Shown: positions 23,566 to 31,951, counted from the first letter of the stretch. The stretch is DNA of 49,203 nucleotides from ZC4RG42 sp036676355 (GCA_036676355.1 JAKFDA010000096.1:1-49203); one strand, 5' to 3'. Numbers and translations: made by a program. The notes: a model not told the origin generated them from the sequence alone.

Positions 23566-24363
23566 ATGAGCATGCGCCGTGCCAAACGCGCGCTGGGGCT
23601 GTCCGCGAGTGTGGAAGTAAGCGAAAAGCGCGGTGTGCGCACGCTGCATCTGGGCGGCGACGCCATTCAAAGCGCCATTCGGCTGTCGGCGCCCGATGAA
23701 CTGGAACTCGCCTATACGCGCGCGATGATGAGCTTCCTGTTGTTCGAGCCGAACCCGCGCGATCTGTTGATGATCGGGCTCGGCGGCGGGTCCGTTGCGC
23801 GCTTCGTGCATGAGCGGATTCCAGGTGCGCGCATGACGGCCGTCGAAATCAATCCTCAGGTGGTCGCGGCGGCGCGCAGCTTCTTCGGCCTGCCGTACGA
23901 CGATGCGCGTCTGAAAGTGAAGATCGCCGACGGCGGGGAATACGTATTCGCGCATCGCAATGCCTGCGACGTGTTGCTGCTCGATGCGTTCGACGACGGT
24001 CGCTCGGTGGCGTCGCTCGCCACGTCAGCGTTTTACGACGCCTGTCATGCCTGTCTGCGGCCGGGCGGCATACTGGTGGTCAATTTCATTCGCGACGAAC
24101 CGCGCTTCGACACCTATCTGTCGCGCATCGAGGAAAGCTTCGACGGCAAGGCGCTGCTGTTGCCATGCGACGGCGGCGTCAACAACGTCGTGCTGGCGTT
24201 CAAGGATGGGCCGGTCCGCGTCGCCATCGATCCGCTCAAGCGTGCGGCGCGTGCGCTGAAGAAACGCTATCGCCTGCCCTTCGACGCTTATGTAAGCGAT
24301 CTGCTCTACTACAACGGCACGACGACATCGTTTCTTCGCATCGGACTCGAGCGCGTGGATTGA
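23566..24363 (+). CDS. Spermidine-synthase-like methyltransferase-fold protein
   Basis: A 265-residue protein with the spermidine synthase fold but without the full N-terminal tetramerisation domain. SAM-site motif LLMIGLGGGSVARFVHE, the acidic loop AVEINPQVVAAARSFF, and DVLLLDAFDDGRSVASLAT are clear. The ATG at 23566 (MSMRRAKRALGL) is preferred; one at 23572 is possible. Proteins of this shape are often annotated as polyamine aminopropyltransferases, but many are of unknown activity. It lies 170 bp downstream of element copy A. Confidence 0.8.
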   Translation: MSMRRAKRALGLSASVEVSEKRGVRTLHLGGDAIQSAIRLSAPDELELAYTRAMMSFLLFEPNPRDLLMIGLGGGSVARFVHERIPGARMTAVEINPQVVAAARSFFGLPYDDARLKVKIADGGEYVFAHRNACDVLLLDAFDDGRSVASLATSAFYDACHACLRPGGILVVNFIRDEPRFDTYLSRIEESFDGKALLLPCDGGVNNVVLAFKDGPVRVAIDPLKRAARALKKRYRLPFDAYVSDLLYYNGTTTSFLRIGLERVD

Positions 24364-24481
24364 GCCGGGGCTCCATGGCCCGTGTACGCGCGATTTTTGC
24401 TTGAACCGCCAGCGCCGTTTGGTCAGGATATCGTCCGGGGCGCGGGTATCGCGTGAAGCGCGATTGCACCCGCCGGGCTGC

Positions 24482-24487
24482 TAAAAT
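24482..24487 (+). promoter_or_regulatory. Candidate -10 box very close to the aldolase-like gene start
   Basis: TAAAAT lies only 8 bases before the ATG at 24496 and there is no ribosome-binding site between. If functional, transcription would start at or next to the start codon, giving a leaderless mRNA. No good -35 is seen at standard spacing. Confidence 0.25.
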
Positions 24488-24495
24488 CGCCGCCC

Positions 24496-25224
24496 ATGGA
24501 TAACGCACTTCAACAAGCCCGAATCGATCTTGCAGTGGCGCTGCGCTGGGCTGCGCGCCTCGACCTTTCCGAAGGCGTCTGCAATCACTTCAGCCTCGCC
24601 GCGCCCGGCATGCCTGGGCACTTCCTTATCAATCCGCAAGGCTTCCACTGGTCGGAGATCACGCCGCGCCATATCCTCATCGTCGATGTGAAGGGCAAGG
24701 TCATTGAAGGCGACTACACCGTCGAACCCGGCGCCTTCTGGATTCACAGTCGCATCCACAACTCGGAAAAAGCCCCCGCATGCATCATGCACACGCATAT
24801 GCCTTATGCCACGGCGCTGTGTATCACCGAAGGGGGACGGCTGGAGCCGGTCAGCCAGAATGCATTGCGTTACTACGGCCGCATCGCCTACGACGATGAA
24901 TACAACGGCCTGGTGACGAGCGAGGAACTGGGCAATCGTTTTATCGCCAAGCTGGGCGGCGCAGACATCGCCTTCCTCGCCAACCACGGCGTGATCGTCT
25001 GCGGCGACACTGTCGCCAGCACTTTCGAAGATCTGTATTACCTGGAGCGCGCCTGCATGCTGCAGGTCATCGCGCAAAGCACCGGCAAGATGCTCAAGCG
25101 CATTTCGCATGCGGTAGCCAGCGAGACGGTGAAGCTCATGGTTGAGGACCGCACCCAGGCCGACGCATTCATCGCGGCGTGCAAGCGCATTCTCGATTGC
25201 GACGATCCGGGCTGGTGCGACTAA
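24496..25224 (+). CDS. Class II aldolase/adducin family protein
   Basis: A 242-residue class II aldolase-fold protein. It has the metal-binding HTHMPYATAL, a further metal His in FLANHGVIVCG, and the early SEGVCNHFSLAAPG that forms the phosphate- or substrate-binding loop. Families with this fold include fuculose-phosphate and ribulose-phosphate aldolases or epimerases; the substrate is not predictable. It is convergent with gluconokinase, and its sugar-acid theme matches that neighbourhood. Confidence 0.88.
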   Translation: MDNALQQARIDLAVALRWAARLDLSEGVCNHFSLAAPGMPGHFLINPQGFHWSEITPRHILIVDVKGKVIEGDYTVEPGAFWIHSRIHNSEKAPACIMHTHMPYATALCITEGGRLEPVSQNALRYYGRIAYDDEYNGLVTSEELGNRFIAKLGGADIAFLANHGVIVCGDTVASTFEDLYYLERACMLQVIAQSTGKMLKRISHAVASETVKLMVEDRTQADAFIAACKRILDCDDPGWCD

Positions 25225-25273
25225 GACAGTTCGAGAGCGAAGCGCGAAGTGTCGAGAGCAGGTAAGCGCATGC

Positions 25274-25774
25274 CTAAATGCGCGCCGAGCCTGCTTCCAG
25301 CGCGTGGCAGATGGCCTCGGTTGCGCCTTCCGGCGTGCCGCTCACATCGATGGTGATGGCATTACGCGGCTCTTCCAGCGCGTCGAGTTGCGAATCCAGC
25401 AGCGTCGGCGGCATGTAGTGACCTTCGCGTCCGGCAAGTCGCGCGGCAAGCAGCGCCTTGGTCCCGTGCAAGTACACGACTCGTACATCCTGCAGCCCTT
25501 GCCGCAGTTGATCGCGGTAGCTGCGCTTGAGCGCCGAGCACGCCAGTACCACCGAGTTGCCGCGCGCTTCATGATTGCGCAACTCGGTCTTCAGCTGTTC
25601 GAGCCACGGTTTACGATCGGTATCGTCGAGCGCGATACCGCTGCGCATCTTCTTGACGTTGTCTTCCGGGTGGAAATCGTCCGCATCGAGGAAGTGCGCG
25701 CCGAGCCGTTGCGCCAGCAGCTTGCCGACCGTCGTCTTGCCCGAGCCGGATACGCCCATAAGGATCACTATCAT
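25274..25774 (-). CDS. gntK: Gluconokinase
   Basis: A 166-residue P-loop kinase that converts D-gluconate to 6-phosphogluconate. The P-loop GVSGSGKTT is at residues 7-15, followed by DADDFHPEDNVKKMRSGIALDD and LACSALKRSYRDQLR, all typical of GntK. It is the last gene of a minus-strand run, 18 bp after the 6-phosphogluconate dehydrogenase gene, so substrate and product enzymes are made together. Confidence 0.94.
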   Translation of the reverse strand: MIVILMGVSGSGKTTVGKLLAQRLGAHFLDADDFHPEDNVKKMRSGIALDDTDRKPWLEQLKTELRNHEARGNSVVLACSALKRSYRDQLRQGLQDVRVVYLHGTKALLAARLAGREGHYMPPTLLDSQLDALEEPRNAITIDVSGTPEGATEAICHALEAGSARI

Positions 25775-25792
25775 GGTGCGACGCGAACTTCG

Positions 25793-26704
25793 TTAACGTT
25801 TTTGCGTGATCGCGTGTCCGCCGAAAGCATTGCGCATCAGGGCAAGCAACTTGGCCGGATAGTCGTTGCGACCCTGTGTGGCGAAACGCATCATTAGCGC
25901 AAGACTCATCACCGGCGTCGGGATGCCGAGTTCGATGCCTTCAAGCGCCGTCCAGCGGCCTTCGCCCGAATCGCCCACCACAGGTTGAATGCTGTCCAGA
26001 TTGGGTTTATTCGCCAAGGCTTCGGCGGTGAGATCGAGTAACCATGAGCGGATGACGCTGCCGTGGCGCCAGGTTTCCGCGATCGCGGCGGGGTCGAGTT
26101 CGAATTCTGATTTCGCCGCCAGCAATGCGAAACCTTCCGCATAGGCCTGCATCGCCCCGTACTCGATCCCGTTGTGCACCATTTTGACGAAATGCCCGCT
26201 GCCGGACGGGCCGCAATGCAGCCAGCCGTGCTCGGGCGACGGCGCTAGCGCGCGTGCAACCGGTTCGAGCCGCGCGATCGCGCGCGCGTCGCCTCCCAGC
26301 GTAAGCGTGTAGCCGTTCTCCAGTCCCCACACGCCGCCCGAGACGCCCACGTCGATGAAATCGACCCCGCGCTCGGCGAGCACCGCGGCGCGACGCATGG
26401 AGTCCTTGTAAAACGCATTGCCGCCGTCGACGATGGTATCGCCCGAATTCGTCAGTGTCGCCAGGCGGTCGATGGCGTCCTGCGTAATGTCGCCGGCCGG
26501 CAGCATCACCCAGAGCACGCGCGGTGTATGGAGATTGGTGACCACGGCATCGATGTTGTCCACCAGCGCAACGCCGGCCTGATCGTGCAGGGCCGCGCGC
26601 GCATCTTTGCTCACATCGAAGCCGATCACTTCCACGCCGCGGCGCGCCAGCCGCCGCGCCATATTGGCGCCCATGCGCCCCAATCCGATCAATCCGATTC
26701 TCAT
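25793..26704 (-). CDS. gnd: 6-phosphogluconate dehydrogenase, decarboxylating (short form)
   Basis: A 303-residue enzyme oxidising 6-phosphogluconate to ribulose 5-phosphate and CO2. The Rossmann motif IGLIGLGRMGANMARRL, the substrate loop SGGVWGLENGYTLTLGG and the catalytic GHFVKMVHNGIEYGAMQA (Lys, Asn) are present. It is the short, about 300-residue form, which in other bacteria often prefers NAD, rather than the 470-residue classical one. The proposed operon order is permease, methyltransferase, gnd, gntK. Confidence 0.93.
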   Translation of the reverse strand: MRIGLIGLGRMGANMARRLARRGVEVIGFDVSKDARAALHDQAGVALVDNIDAVVTNLHTPRVLWVMLPAGDITQDAIDRLATLTNSGDTIVDGGNAFYKDSMRRAAVLAERGVDFIDVGVSGGVWGLENGYTLTLGGDARAIARLEPVARALAPSPEHGWLHCGPSGSGHFVKMVHNGIEYGAMQAYAEGFALLAAKSEFELDPAAIAETWRHGSVIRSWLLDLTAEALANKPNLDSIQPVVGDSGEGRWTALEGIELGIPTPVMSLALMMRFATQGRNDYPAKLLALMRNAFGGHAITQKR

Positions 26705-26716
26705 CTCCGTCCTTCT

Positions 26717-27274
26717 TTATTCGATGCGCCAAAGGTAGATGGTATCGCCACCGACCTTCACGGTACGTTCCGCCGGCCAATCGTCGCCCATGCCGAAATC
26801 ATGCGATACAACCCGCGTGCCGGGTCTAAGTTCTTTCTTCAGCTTGGGTTTCAGGCGCTGGTTCACGGCGGGCAGCAGATAAAGCGTGACCACCGTTGCT
26901 TCGTCGATGTCCGCGAGAAACAGATCTTCGGCAATAAATTTCACGCGATCGGTCACTTTCGCGTTGACGGCGTTCTCACGCGCTTCGTGGATGCGTTCCG
27001 GATCGATGTCGATGCCGACGCCGCGTGCGCCGAACTTCGTCGCGGCGATGATCGGGATGCGTCCATCGCCGCAACCGAGGTCGTAGACGATGTCCTGCGG
27101 GCCGGTGCCCGCCACGCGCAACATTTCCTCGACCACCTCCTCGCGCGTCGGCACGAAAGGCACGTCGAGATGATGCCCGGGGCCGGGCGGAATCGGCTGC
27201 GCATACAGCGATCTGCCGACGAATGCCAGCGCCGCGCCGCCTGACAGCGCCGATAAAAAATGACGACGATCCAT
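26717..27274 (-). CDS. SAM-dependent methyltransferase with Tat-type signal
   Basis: A 185-residue class I methyltransferase-fold protein: VYDLGCGDGRIPIIAA (motif I), GVGIDIDPERIHEARENA, FIAEDLFLADIDEATVVTLYLLP. The N-terminus MDRRHFLSALSGGAALAFVG ending LYAQP looks like a twin-arginine signal with a cleavage site. The ATG at 27274 follows AAGGAG. If exported it would act outside the cytoplasm, where S-adenosylmethionine is not expected. It lies 12 bp upstream of gnd. Target unknown. Confidence 0.85.
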   Translation of the reverse strand: MDRRHFLSALSGGAALAFVGRSLYAQPIPPGPGHHLDVPFVPTREEVVEEMLRVAGTGPQDIVYDLGCGDGRIPIIAATKFGARGVGIDIDPERIHEARENAVNAKVTDRVKFIAEDLFLADIDEATVVTLYLLPAVNQRLKPKLKKELRPGTRVVSHDFGMGDDWPAERTVKVGGDTIYLWRIE

Positions 27275-27306
27275 GACGACTCCTTGGTTGGACGCGTATG
27301 AGGGCG

Positions 27307-28674
27307 TTATTGCGCCGGTTGCGTCCGGGTGCGGCGCATGTTGAACATCAGCAGCACGACGCCGATCGCGAGGACGCCCACGCCGAGCTGCGCACCGCCT
27401 TTCACATAGGCCAGGCTCGAATACAGCAGATAGGCGCAAGTCAGCACGAAGAGCATCGGTGTAAGCGGGTAGAGCGGCACCTTGAACGGGCGCGGCGTGT
27501 GCGGATCCTTGCGGCGCAGCACGAACAGGCCGATGCCGGTCATCATGAAAAAGAACCAGAACACCGGCATGGTGTAGTCCACCATCGTCTCGATCTTGCC
27601 GCCGAAAGCGCCGAACACGATCAGCAGCAGCGCGACGCCGCATTGCAGATATAGCGCGTTGCGCGGCGCATCGGCCTTCGCATCCCAATGACCGAGCCAG
27701 CGAAAAATCGGCCAGTCGCGCCCCAGTGCGTAGTTCGATCGTGCGCCGACGGCGATGGTCGCGTTGATCGAGGTGAGCGCCGAAACGGCAATGATGACGC
27801 TGATGATCTGCGCGCCTGTTGCGCCGAAGTAGCGACCCAGCACGTCAGCGGCCACGGTTTCGCTTTGCGCCATGCCGGCCAGGCCCAAAGTGCGCAGATA
27901 AGCGTGATTGACGAGCAGGTACAGCACCGTCACGATCGCCAGACTGCACACCAGCGCGCGCACCATGCTGCGCCGCTCCTTCAGTTCGGCCGAGATATAG
28001 GCGCCTTCGTTCCAGCCGCCGTAAGTGAACAGCACGAACAGAATTGCCAGCGGCAGCCCCGCGCTCCACGCCCGGGGTTCGGCCGCTGCAACAGGCGTGA
28101 CGGACTCCGGCGCGACGAGCAGGATGCCGGTGATCACGATCGCGAGTACGCCGAATACCTCGAAGATCGTCAGCACGTTTTGCGTGCCGCGCGTTTCGCG
28201 TATGCCGGTAACGTTGATTGCGGTCAGCAAAAGCACGGCCAGCGCGGCGTAAATCGCCGACGACGACGGGCCCAGGCGCAGCAGATTGGAGGCGTAGTCG
28301 CCGAAAGTGTAGCCAAGCACCGCGATCGAGCCGGTCGTGATCACCGCGATGCGCGCCCATGCGAACAGGAAGGAAAGGCCGCGGCCGAAGGCGCGCTGCA
28401 GAAAATAGTAATCGCCGCCCGCGTTGGGATAGGTGGTCGCGAGTTCGGCATAGCACAGCGCGCCGATCAGCGAAATCACGCCGCCCGCGATCCACACGCC
28501 GTAGAACACCCATTCGTTCGCGGCGTTTGCGGCAACCAGCGACGGCAGCCGGAAAATCCCGGCGCCGATGACCAGTCCGACGATGATCGCCGTGGCGTCG
28601 AAAGTGGACAGGGCCGGTCGGGGTATACCTTCACGCAGTGCGCGGTCGTCCACTTGCGCTGGCGCCTTGCTCAT
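27307..28674 (-). CDS. APC-superfamily amino-acid permease
   Basis: A 455-residue transporter with about twelve membrane helices. The APC signature at TM1 is TAIIVGLVIGAGIFRLPSLVA, followed by GALCYAELATTYPNAGGDYYFLQRAFG, characteristic of the amino-acid/polyamine/organocation superfamily. Substrate not predictable. First gene of the minus-strand operon ending with gntK. Repeat copy B occupies the 274 bp beginning 73 bp upstream of its start and so may influence its promoter. Confidence 0.9.
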   Translation of the reverse strand: MSKAPAQVDDRALREGIPRPALSTFDATAIIVGLVIGAGIFRLPSLVAANAANEWVFYGVWIAGGVISLIGALCYAELATTYPNAGGDYYFLQRAFGRGLSFLFAWARIAVITTGSIAVLGYTFGDYASNLLRLGPSSSAIYAALAVLLLTAINVTGIRETRGTQNVLTIFEVFGVLAIVITGILLVAPESVTPVAAAEPRAWSAGLPLAILFVLFTYGGWNEGAYISAELKERRSMVRALVCSLAIVTVLYLLVNHAYLRTLGLAGMAQSETVAADVLGRYFGATGAQIISVIIAVSALTSINATIAVGARSNYALGRDWPIFRWLGHWDAKADAPRNALYLQCGVALLLIVFGAFGGKIETMVDYTMPVFWFFFMMTGIGLFVLRRKDPHTPRPFKVPLYPLTPMLFVLTCAYLLYSSLAYVKGGAQLGVGVLAIGVVLLMFNMRRTRTQPAQ

Positions 28675-28747
28675 CGAACGTCGCCTCTTGGAAGTGCCGG
28701 ATCGACTGCTTAGCCGTGCCCGGCAAACCGGTGGCGCACAAGCTAAA

Positions 28748-29021
28748 GGAAGCTTTGATTAAGGTTGTTTGATCGAGGCGATCGCCGGTTCGTTGCGCAT
28801 AAGCGATTGATTGCTTTGCCCTCGCTGGTGCAGCCATGTGCCGGCGCGTGGAGCAGGGGCCCCCTCAGGGGATGCGACCGCAAAGGCACATGAAGGAACG
28901 CGAACGAATCGGCCCATCACAGCCCGCTGCGGGGTCGCACCATCGATGAAGCCGATGGAAGCCTGCTCCGCCCTTCGCGGTCCCGCACTTGCGACCATCC
29001 TCACACTTAATCAGACATTCC
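28748..29021 (+). mobile_element. Non-autonomous element with IS5-like ends, copy B, with target duplication
   Basis: 274 bp from GGAAGCTTTGATTAAGG to CTTAATCAGACATTCC. The inverted ends match at about 15 of 18 positions, and a perfect 5-bp direct repeat CTAAA (28743-28747 and 29022-29026) flanks them. It carries the same ends and GCTTTGCC...TTGCGACCATCC core as copy A plus about 140 bp of extra, highly palindromic DNA. It fills nearly all of the 347-bp gap between the permease and the oxidoreductase, and the oxidoreductase stop codon lies in the right-hand duplication. No real gene is seen inside it. Confidence 0.7.
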
Positions 29022-30620
29022 CTAAAACTTACGCGCTCGCCAGTCCTTCAGTATTTCACGCGCCGCGTTATGTCCCGGCGCGCCCGTGACACCGCCGCCC
29101 GGGTGGCTGCCCGATCCGCATAGATAGAGACCCTTCACCGGCGCGCGGTAGTTCGCATGGCCAAGCACCGGACGTGCCGAGTACAGTTGATCGAGCGATA
29201 GCGCGCCGTGAAAGATGTCGCCGCCGACCAGGCCGAAAGTGCGTTCCAGGTCAAGGGGCGAAAGTATCTGCCGCGCAACGACTGAATTCTTGAAATTCGG
29301 CGCGTAGCGATCGACGGTTTCGATGACGAGGTCGGCCGCTTCTTCGCGCGCATCGTCCCAGCTGCGTCCGTCTGGCAGTTCGGGGTTGAACTGCTGGCAG
29401 AACAGGCTGGCAACGTGCATGCCTTCGGGCGCCAGCGTGTCGTCGACCGTGCTCGGGATCAGCATCTCCACAATCGGCGCGCGCGACCAGCCGTGCCGCC
29501 GCGCGTCGTCGTACGCGCGGTCCATATAGTCGAGCGAAGGCGCCATGACGATCCCGGATCCGTGATGCGGTTGCGCATGCGTACCCGGTCGGGCGATGAA
29601 ATCGGGCAGTTGCGACAACGCCACGTTCATGCGGAAAGTGCCCGACGCGCATTTCCAACGCTCGATGCGGGCGCGGAAGTCGTCATCCAGCGCGTCGGCT
29701 TGCAGCAGATCGAGAAACAGCAACTTCGGATTGACGTTCGAGGCGATCAGGCGGGCCTCGATTTCCGTGCCGTCCTTGAGTACCACGCCGGTTGCGCGGC
29801 CATCTCGTGTCAGCACTTGCGACACCACGCTCGACGTGCTGATCTCGACGCCGCGTGCGCGCGCCTCGGTCGCCATGGCCTGGGTGATGGCGCCCATGCC
29901 GCCGATGGCATGACCCCAGATGCCGCGCTTGCCGTTCACTTCGCCGAAACAGTGATGCAGCAGCACATAGGCCGAACCCGGCGTGTAGGGACTGGCGAAG
30001 TTGCCGACCACGGCATCGAAGCCGAACGCCGCCTTGATCGGCACCGACTCGAACCACCAGTCCAGCATTTCGCCGGCACTTTTGGTGAACAGATCGAGCA
30101 GATCGCGGCGCGCCGCCATGTCGAGCCCACGCATGCGATTGCCGACGCGCAATGCGGCGAGCATGTCGTGCCATCCGCCGCCGACATTGGGCGGGGTTTC
30201 GAGCACGATATCGCGAAGAACCGACGCGACGCGTTCGATCGTTTCGTAATACGCCGGTAAACGGCTTGCATCGCGCGGCGAAAAGCGTGCAACCTCGCGT
30301 TGCGTCGCTTTCAGTCCGCCGCCGACTCGGAGGTGGTTGCCGTCTTCGAGCGGCAGAAAATTAGAGTAAGGCCGTTCGACGATACGCAGCCCGTGCTCGG
30401 CGAGGCGCAGGTCACGAATGACCTTGGGGTTGAGCAGACTGACGGTGTAACTCGCCACCGAATTGCGAAAACCCGGATGGAACTCTTCCGTCACCGCCGC
30501 GCCGCCGACGATGTGCCGCCGTTCCAGCACGCGCACCTTCAAGCCGGCCGCGGCGAGATAACACGCACAGGTGAGACCGTTATGGCCGCCGCCGATAATC
30601 AGCGCATCGTAGGAAGGCAT
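29022..30620 (-). CDS. Phytoene-desaturase-like FAD-dependent oxidoreductase
   Basis: A 532-residue flavoprotein of the phytoene dehydrogenase/PYROXD2-like group. The N-terminal FAD fold reads ALIIGGGHNGLTCACYLAAAG with VLERRHIVGGAAVTEEFHPGF. The C-terminal flavin motif is GLYLCGSGSHPGGGVTGAPGHNAA. Carotenoid genes are absent around it, so a carotenoid role is unlikely. Its stop codon (TAG, 29022-29024) coincides with the edge of element copy B, so the last codons may have been altered by the insertion. Confidence 0.88.
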   Translation of the reverse strand: MPSYDALIIGGGHNGLTCACYLAAAGLKVRVLERRHIVGGAAVTEEFHPGFRNSVASYTVSLLNPKVIRDLRLAEHGLRIVERPYSNFLPLEDGNHLRVGGGLKATQREVARFSPRDASRLPAYYETIERVASVLRDIVLETPPNVGGGWHDMLAALRVGNRMRGLDMAARRDLLDLFTKSAGEMLDWWFESVPIKAAFGFDAVVGNFASPYTPGSAYVLLHHCFGEVNGKRGIWGHAIGGMGAITQAMATEARARGVEISTSSVVSQVLTRDGRATGVVLKDGTEIEARLIASNVNPKLLFLDLLQADALDDDFRARIERWKCASGTFRMNVALSQLPDFIARPGTHAQPHHGSGIVMAPSLDYMDRAYDDARRHGWSRAPIVEMLIPSTVDDTLAPEGMHVASLFCQQFNPELPDGRSWDDAREEAADLVIETVDRYAPNFKNSVVARQILSPLDLERTFGLVGGDIFHGALSLDQLYSARPVLGHANYRAPVKGLYLCGSGSHPGGGVTGAPGHNAAREILKDWRARKF

Positions 30621-30645
30621 CGATGGAGATCGCGAATACGAAGGA

Positions 30646-30670
30646 ACGCATGGTACCTGCGTCCATGCGT
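30646..30670. promoter_or_regulatory. Perfect 8-bp hairpin upstream of the oxidoreductase
   Basis: ACGCATGG (30646-30653) and CCATGCGT (30663-30670) are perfect inverted repeats separated by 9 bases, 26-50 bases upstream of the oxidoreductase start. It may be an operator or part of a terminator for the relic upstream; there is no T-run. Confidence 0.3.
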
Positions 30671-30682
30671 CGATGCCTGCGT

Positions 30683-30826
30683 TCAGGCGGCCTGGTCGGT
30701 CGGTACGAAGTGATTCGCTCGGTTGGCAAAGCGCTCCACCACCCGGTCCACGAACACGCGCTCCTCGGCGGACAGATGCCGGTTTGGCGGATACATGATG
30801 TACCGCGCGTGGAGGACCTGGTCAGG
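30683..30826 (-). pseudogene. LysR-type regulator, C-terminal relic
   Basis: Reading the minus strand to a TGA at 30683-30685 gives DQVLHARYIMYPPNRHLSAE followed by ERVFVDRVVERFANRANHF. This is the characteristic C-terminus of LysR-family effector-binding domains (Y-PPNRHLS-R-F-D-V--RFA). Upstream the similarity stops and the EF-hand gene begins in another frame, so only about 45 residues of a roughly 300-residue regulator remain. It has no start codon of its own. Confidence 0.65.
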
Positions 30827-31094
30827 GGTTCGGCTTGGGCGTCTTGTCGATCGTGTTCAACGCCTCGAATTCGATCTTGTCGAGCCGATCATCCTGATTG
30901 ACGTCAAGTCGCTCGAAGCGTTCCGCCACGCGCTGATCCTTGCTCGATTCGGCGCGCGAAATGAAACCGTCCAGATCGGTGTCGAGTTTGTCGAACAGTG
31001 GGTCTTCCTGCTGGACCGAGCCGACGTCAGCATAGCCGGAGCCCGCCAGCAGGGCGGCAAGAAGCAATGCGGGTGCGAACCGCTTTGAGTTCAT
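30822..31094 (-). CDS. Exported EF-hand protein
   Basis: A 90-residue protein with a signal peptide (MNSKRFAPALLLAALLAGSGYA) and two EF-hand-type calcium loops: DTDLDGFISRAE and DVNQDDRLDKIEFE, with Asp/Asn at the expected ligand positions and Glu at position 12. It would bind calcium in the periplasm. The C-terminus ends TPKPNP beside the LysR relic and may itself have been trimmed. Partner unknown. Confidence 0.82.
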   Translation of the reverse strand: MNSKRFAPALLLAALLAGSGYADVGSVQQEDPLFDKLDTDLDGFISRAESSKDQRVAERFERLDVNQDDRLDKIEFEALNTIDKTPKPNP

Positions 31095-31156
31095 GAAGAG
31101 CGCCTACCTGACATTGCGCGACTCCTGACGGTCCGCATGCATCGTGCCTGCATTGC

Positions 31157-31816
31157 CTAAATGAGGCGCGGCCCCAGCAGGCCATGTATCCATAGTGCAG
31201 CGAGATAAAGCACGATACCGAGTGCCACGCGCCCCCAGCTGATTTCGTCGAGCGCAAGGCGATTGCGGCCTTGCGCAATCGCAACGAACGGCAGACGCGA
31301 GGTCGATTGCGCGAACGGTTCCCAGGCAGGGCCGATGGCGCGCGAACGCTTGCGATCGATGGAGACCATGCCGTTGAGCGCCGTAATGAGAATGGCGGTG
31401 AGCAGGAGCAGGGTGGCGACATCGCCGTTTGCGGGCAGATGAGCAGCGGCCCATAGAGAGAACGCATTGAGCATCGGATGGCGCGTGATGCGAAATACGC
31501 CGTGCGCCGCGAAGCGGCGTTGCCCGGCCAATACGGCAGTCGGGCTGTCGGTGAGCGAGAGGGCGAGCAGGACGAACGCGGGCACCATGCATACATGCGC
31601 CCAGATGTATGCCCATTCCGGAGTCGGCCAAAGCTGCACATCAGGCGCGTTTTTGTAGGTCAGGATGAGCGCAATCAGCAGCGCGGCGCTGGCGGCGGCG
31701 AACAACGCCCGGTAAAGTTTTTCCCCGAGGTATCGCACCAAATCCGAACGCAGCGACCCGGCGACAACGACATGTAGCGCAAGCCAAGCCAGCGCGGCGA
31801 GGATCAGTGGCAGCAT
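31157..31816 (-). CDS. NnrU-family membrane protein
   Basis: A 219-residue polytopic membrane protein of the NnrU family. The conserved HGVFRITRHPMLNAFSLWAAAHL carries the RHPM signature; other segments are LILAALAWLALHVVVAGS and WAYIWAHVCMVPAFVLLALSL. NnrU was named from a denitrification locus, and related folds include membrane methyltransferases. No nitric-oxide genes are nearby, so the function is open. Confidence 0.85.
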   Translation of the reverse strand: MLPLILAALAWLALHVVVAGSLRSDLVRYLGEKLYRALFAAASAALLIALILTYKNAPDVQLWPTPEWAYIWAHVCMVPAFVLLALSLTDSPTAVLAGQRRFAAHGVFRITRHPMLNAFSLWAAAHLPANGDVATLLLLTAILITALNGMVSIDRKRSRAIGPAWEPFAQSTSRLPFVAIAQGRNRLALDEISWGRVALGIVLYLAALWIHGLLGPRLI

Positions 31817-31951
31817 TTTCGGTTATCCATGGTGCCAGACACGGCGCGACTGTAGCACTTGTCCCGCGGCACATTCATAGCCCGGTGCACGGTCTAGATG
31901 AGCTTCGCCCCCAGTCGTCGCGACCCCCTAGTACGCAGTTGTAAGGGTTCC

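Noticed and set aside
28759..29004. An 81-codon minus-strand frame within repeat copy B
   Set aside because: It lies wholly inside the repeat element and has no gene-like features; probably a by-product of the repeat.
29022..30620. Carotenoid biosynthesis enzyme
   Set aside because: It belongs to the wider phytoene-dehydrogenase-like group, but no crtB, crtE or similar gene is nearby.
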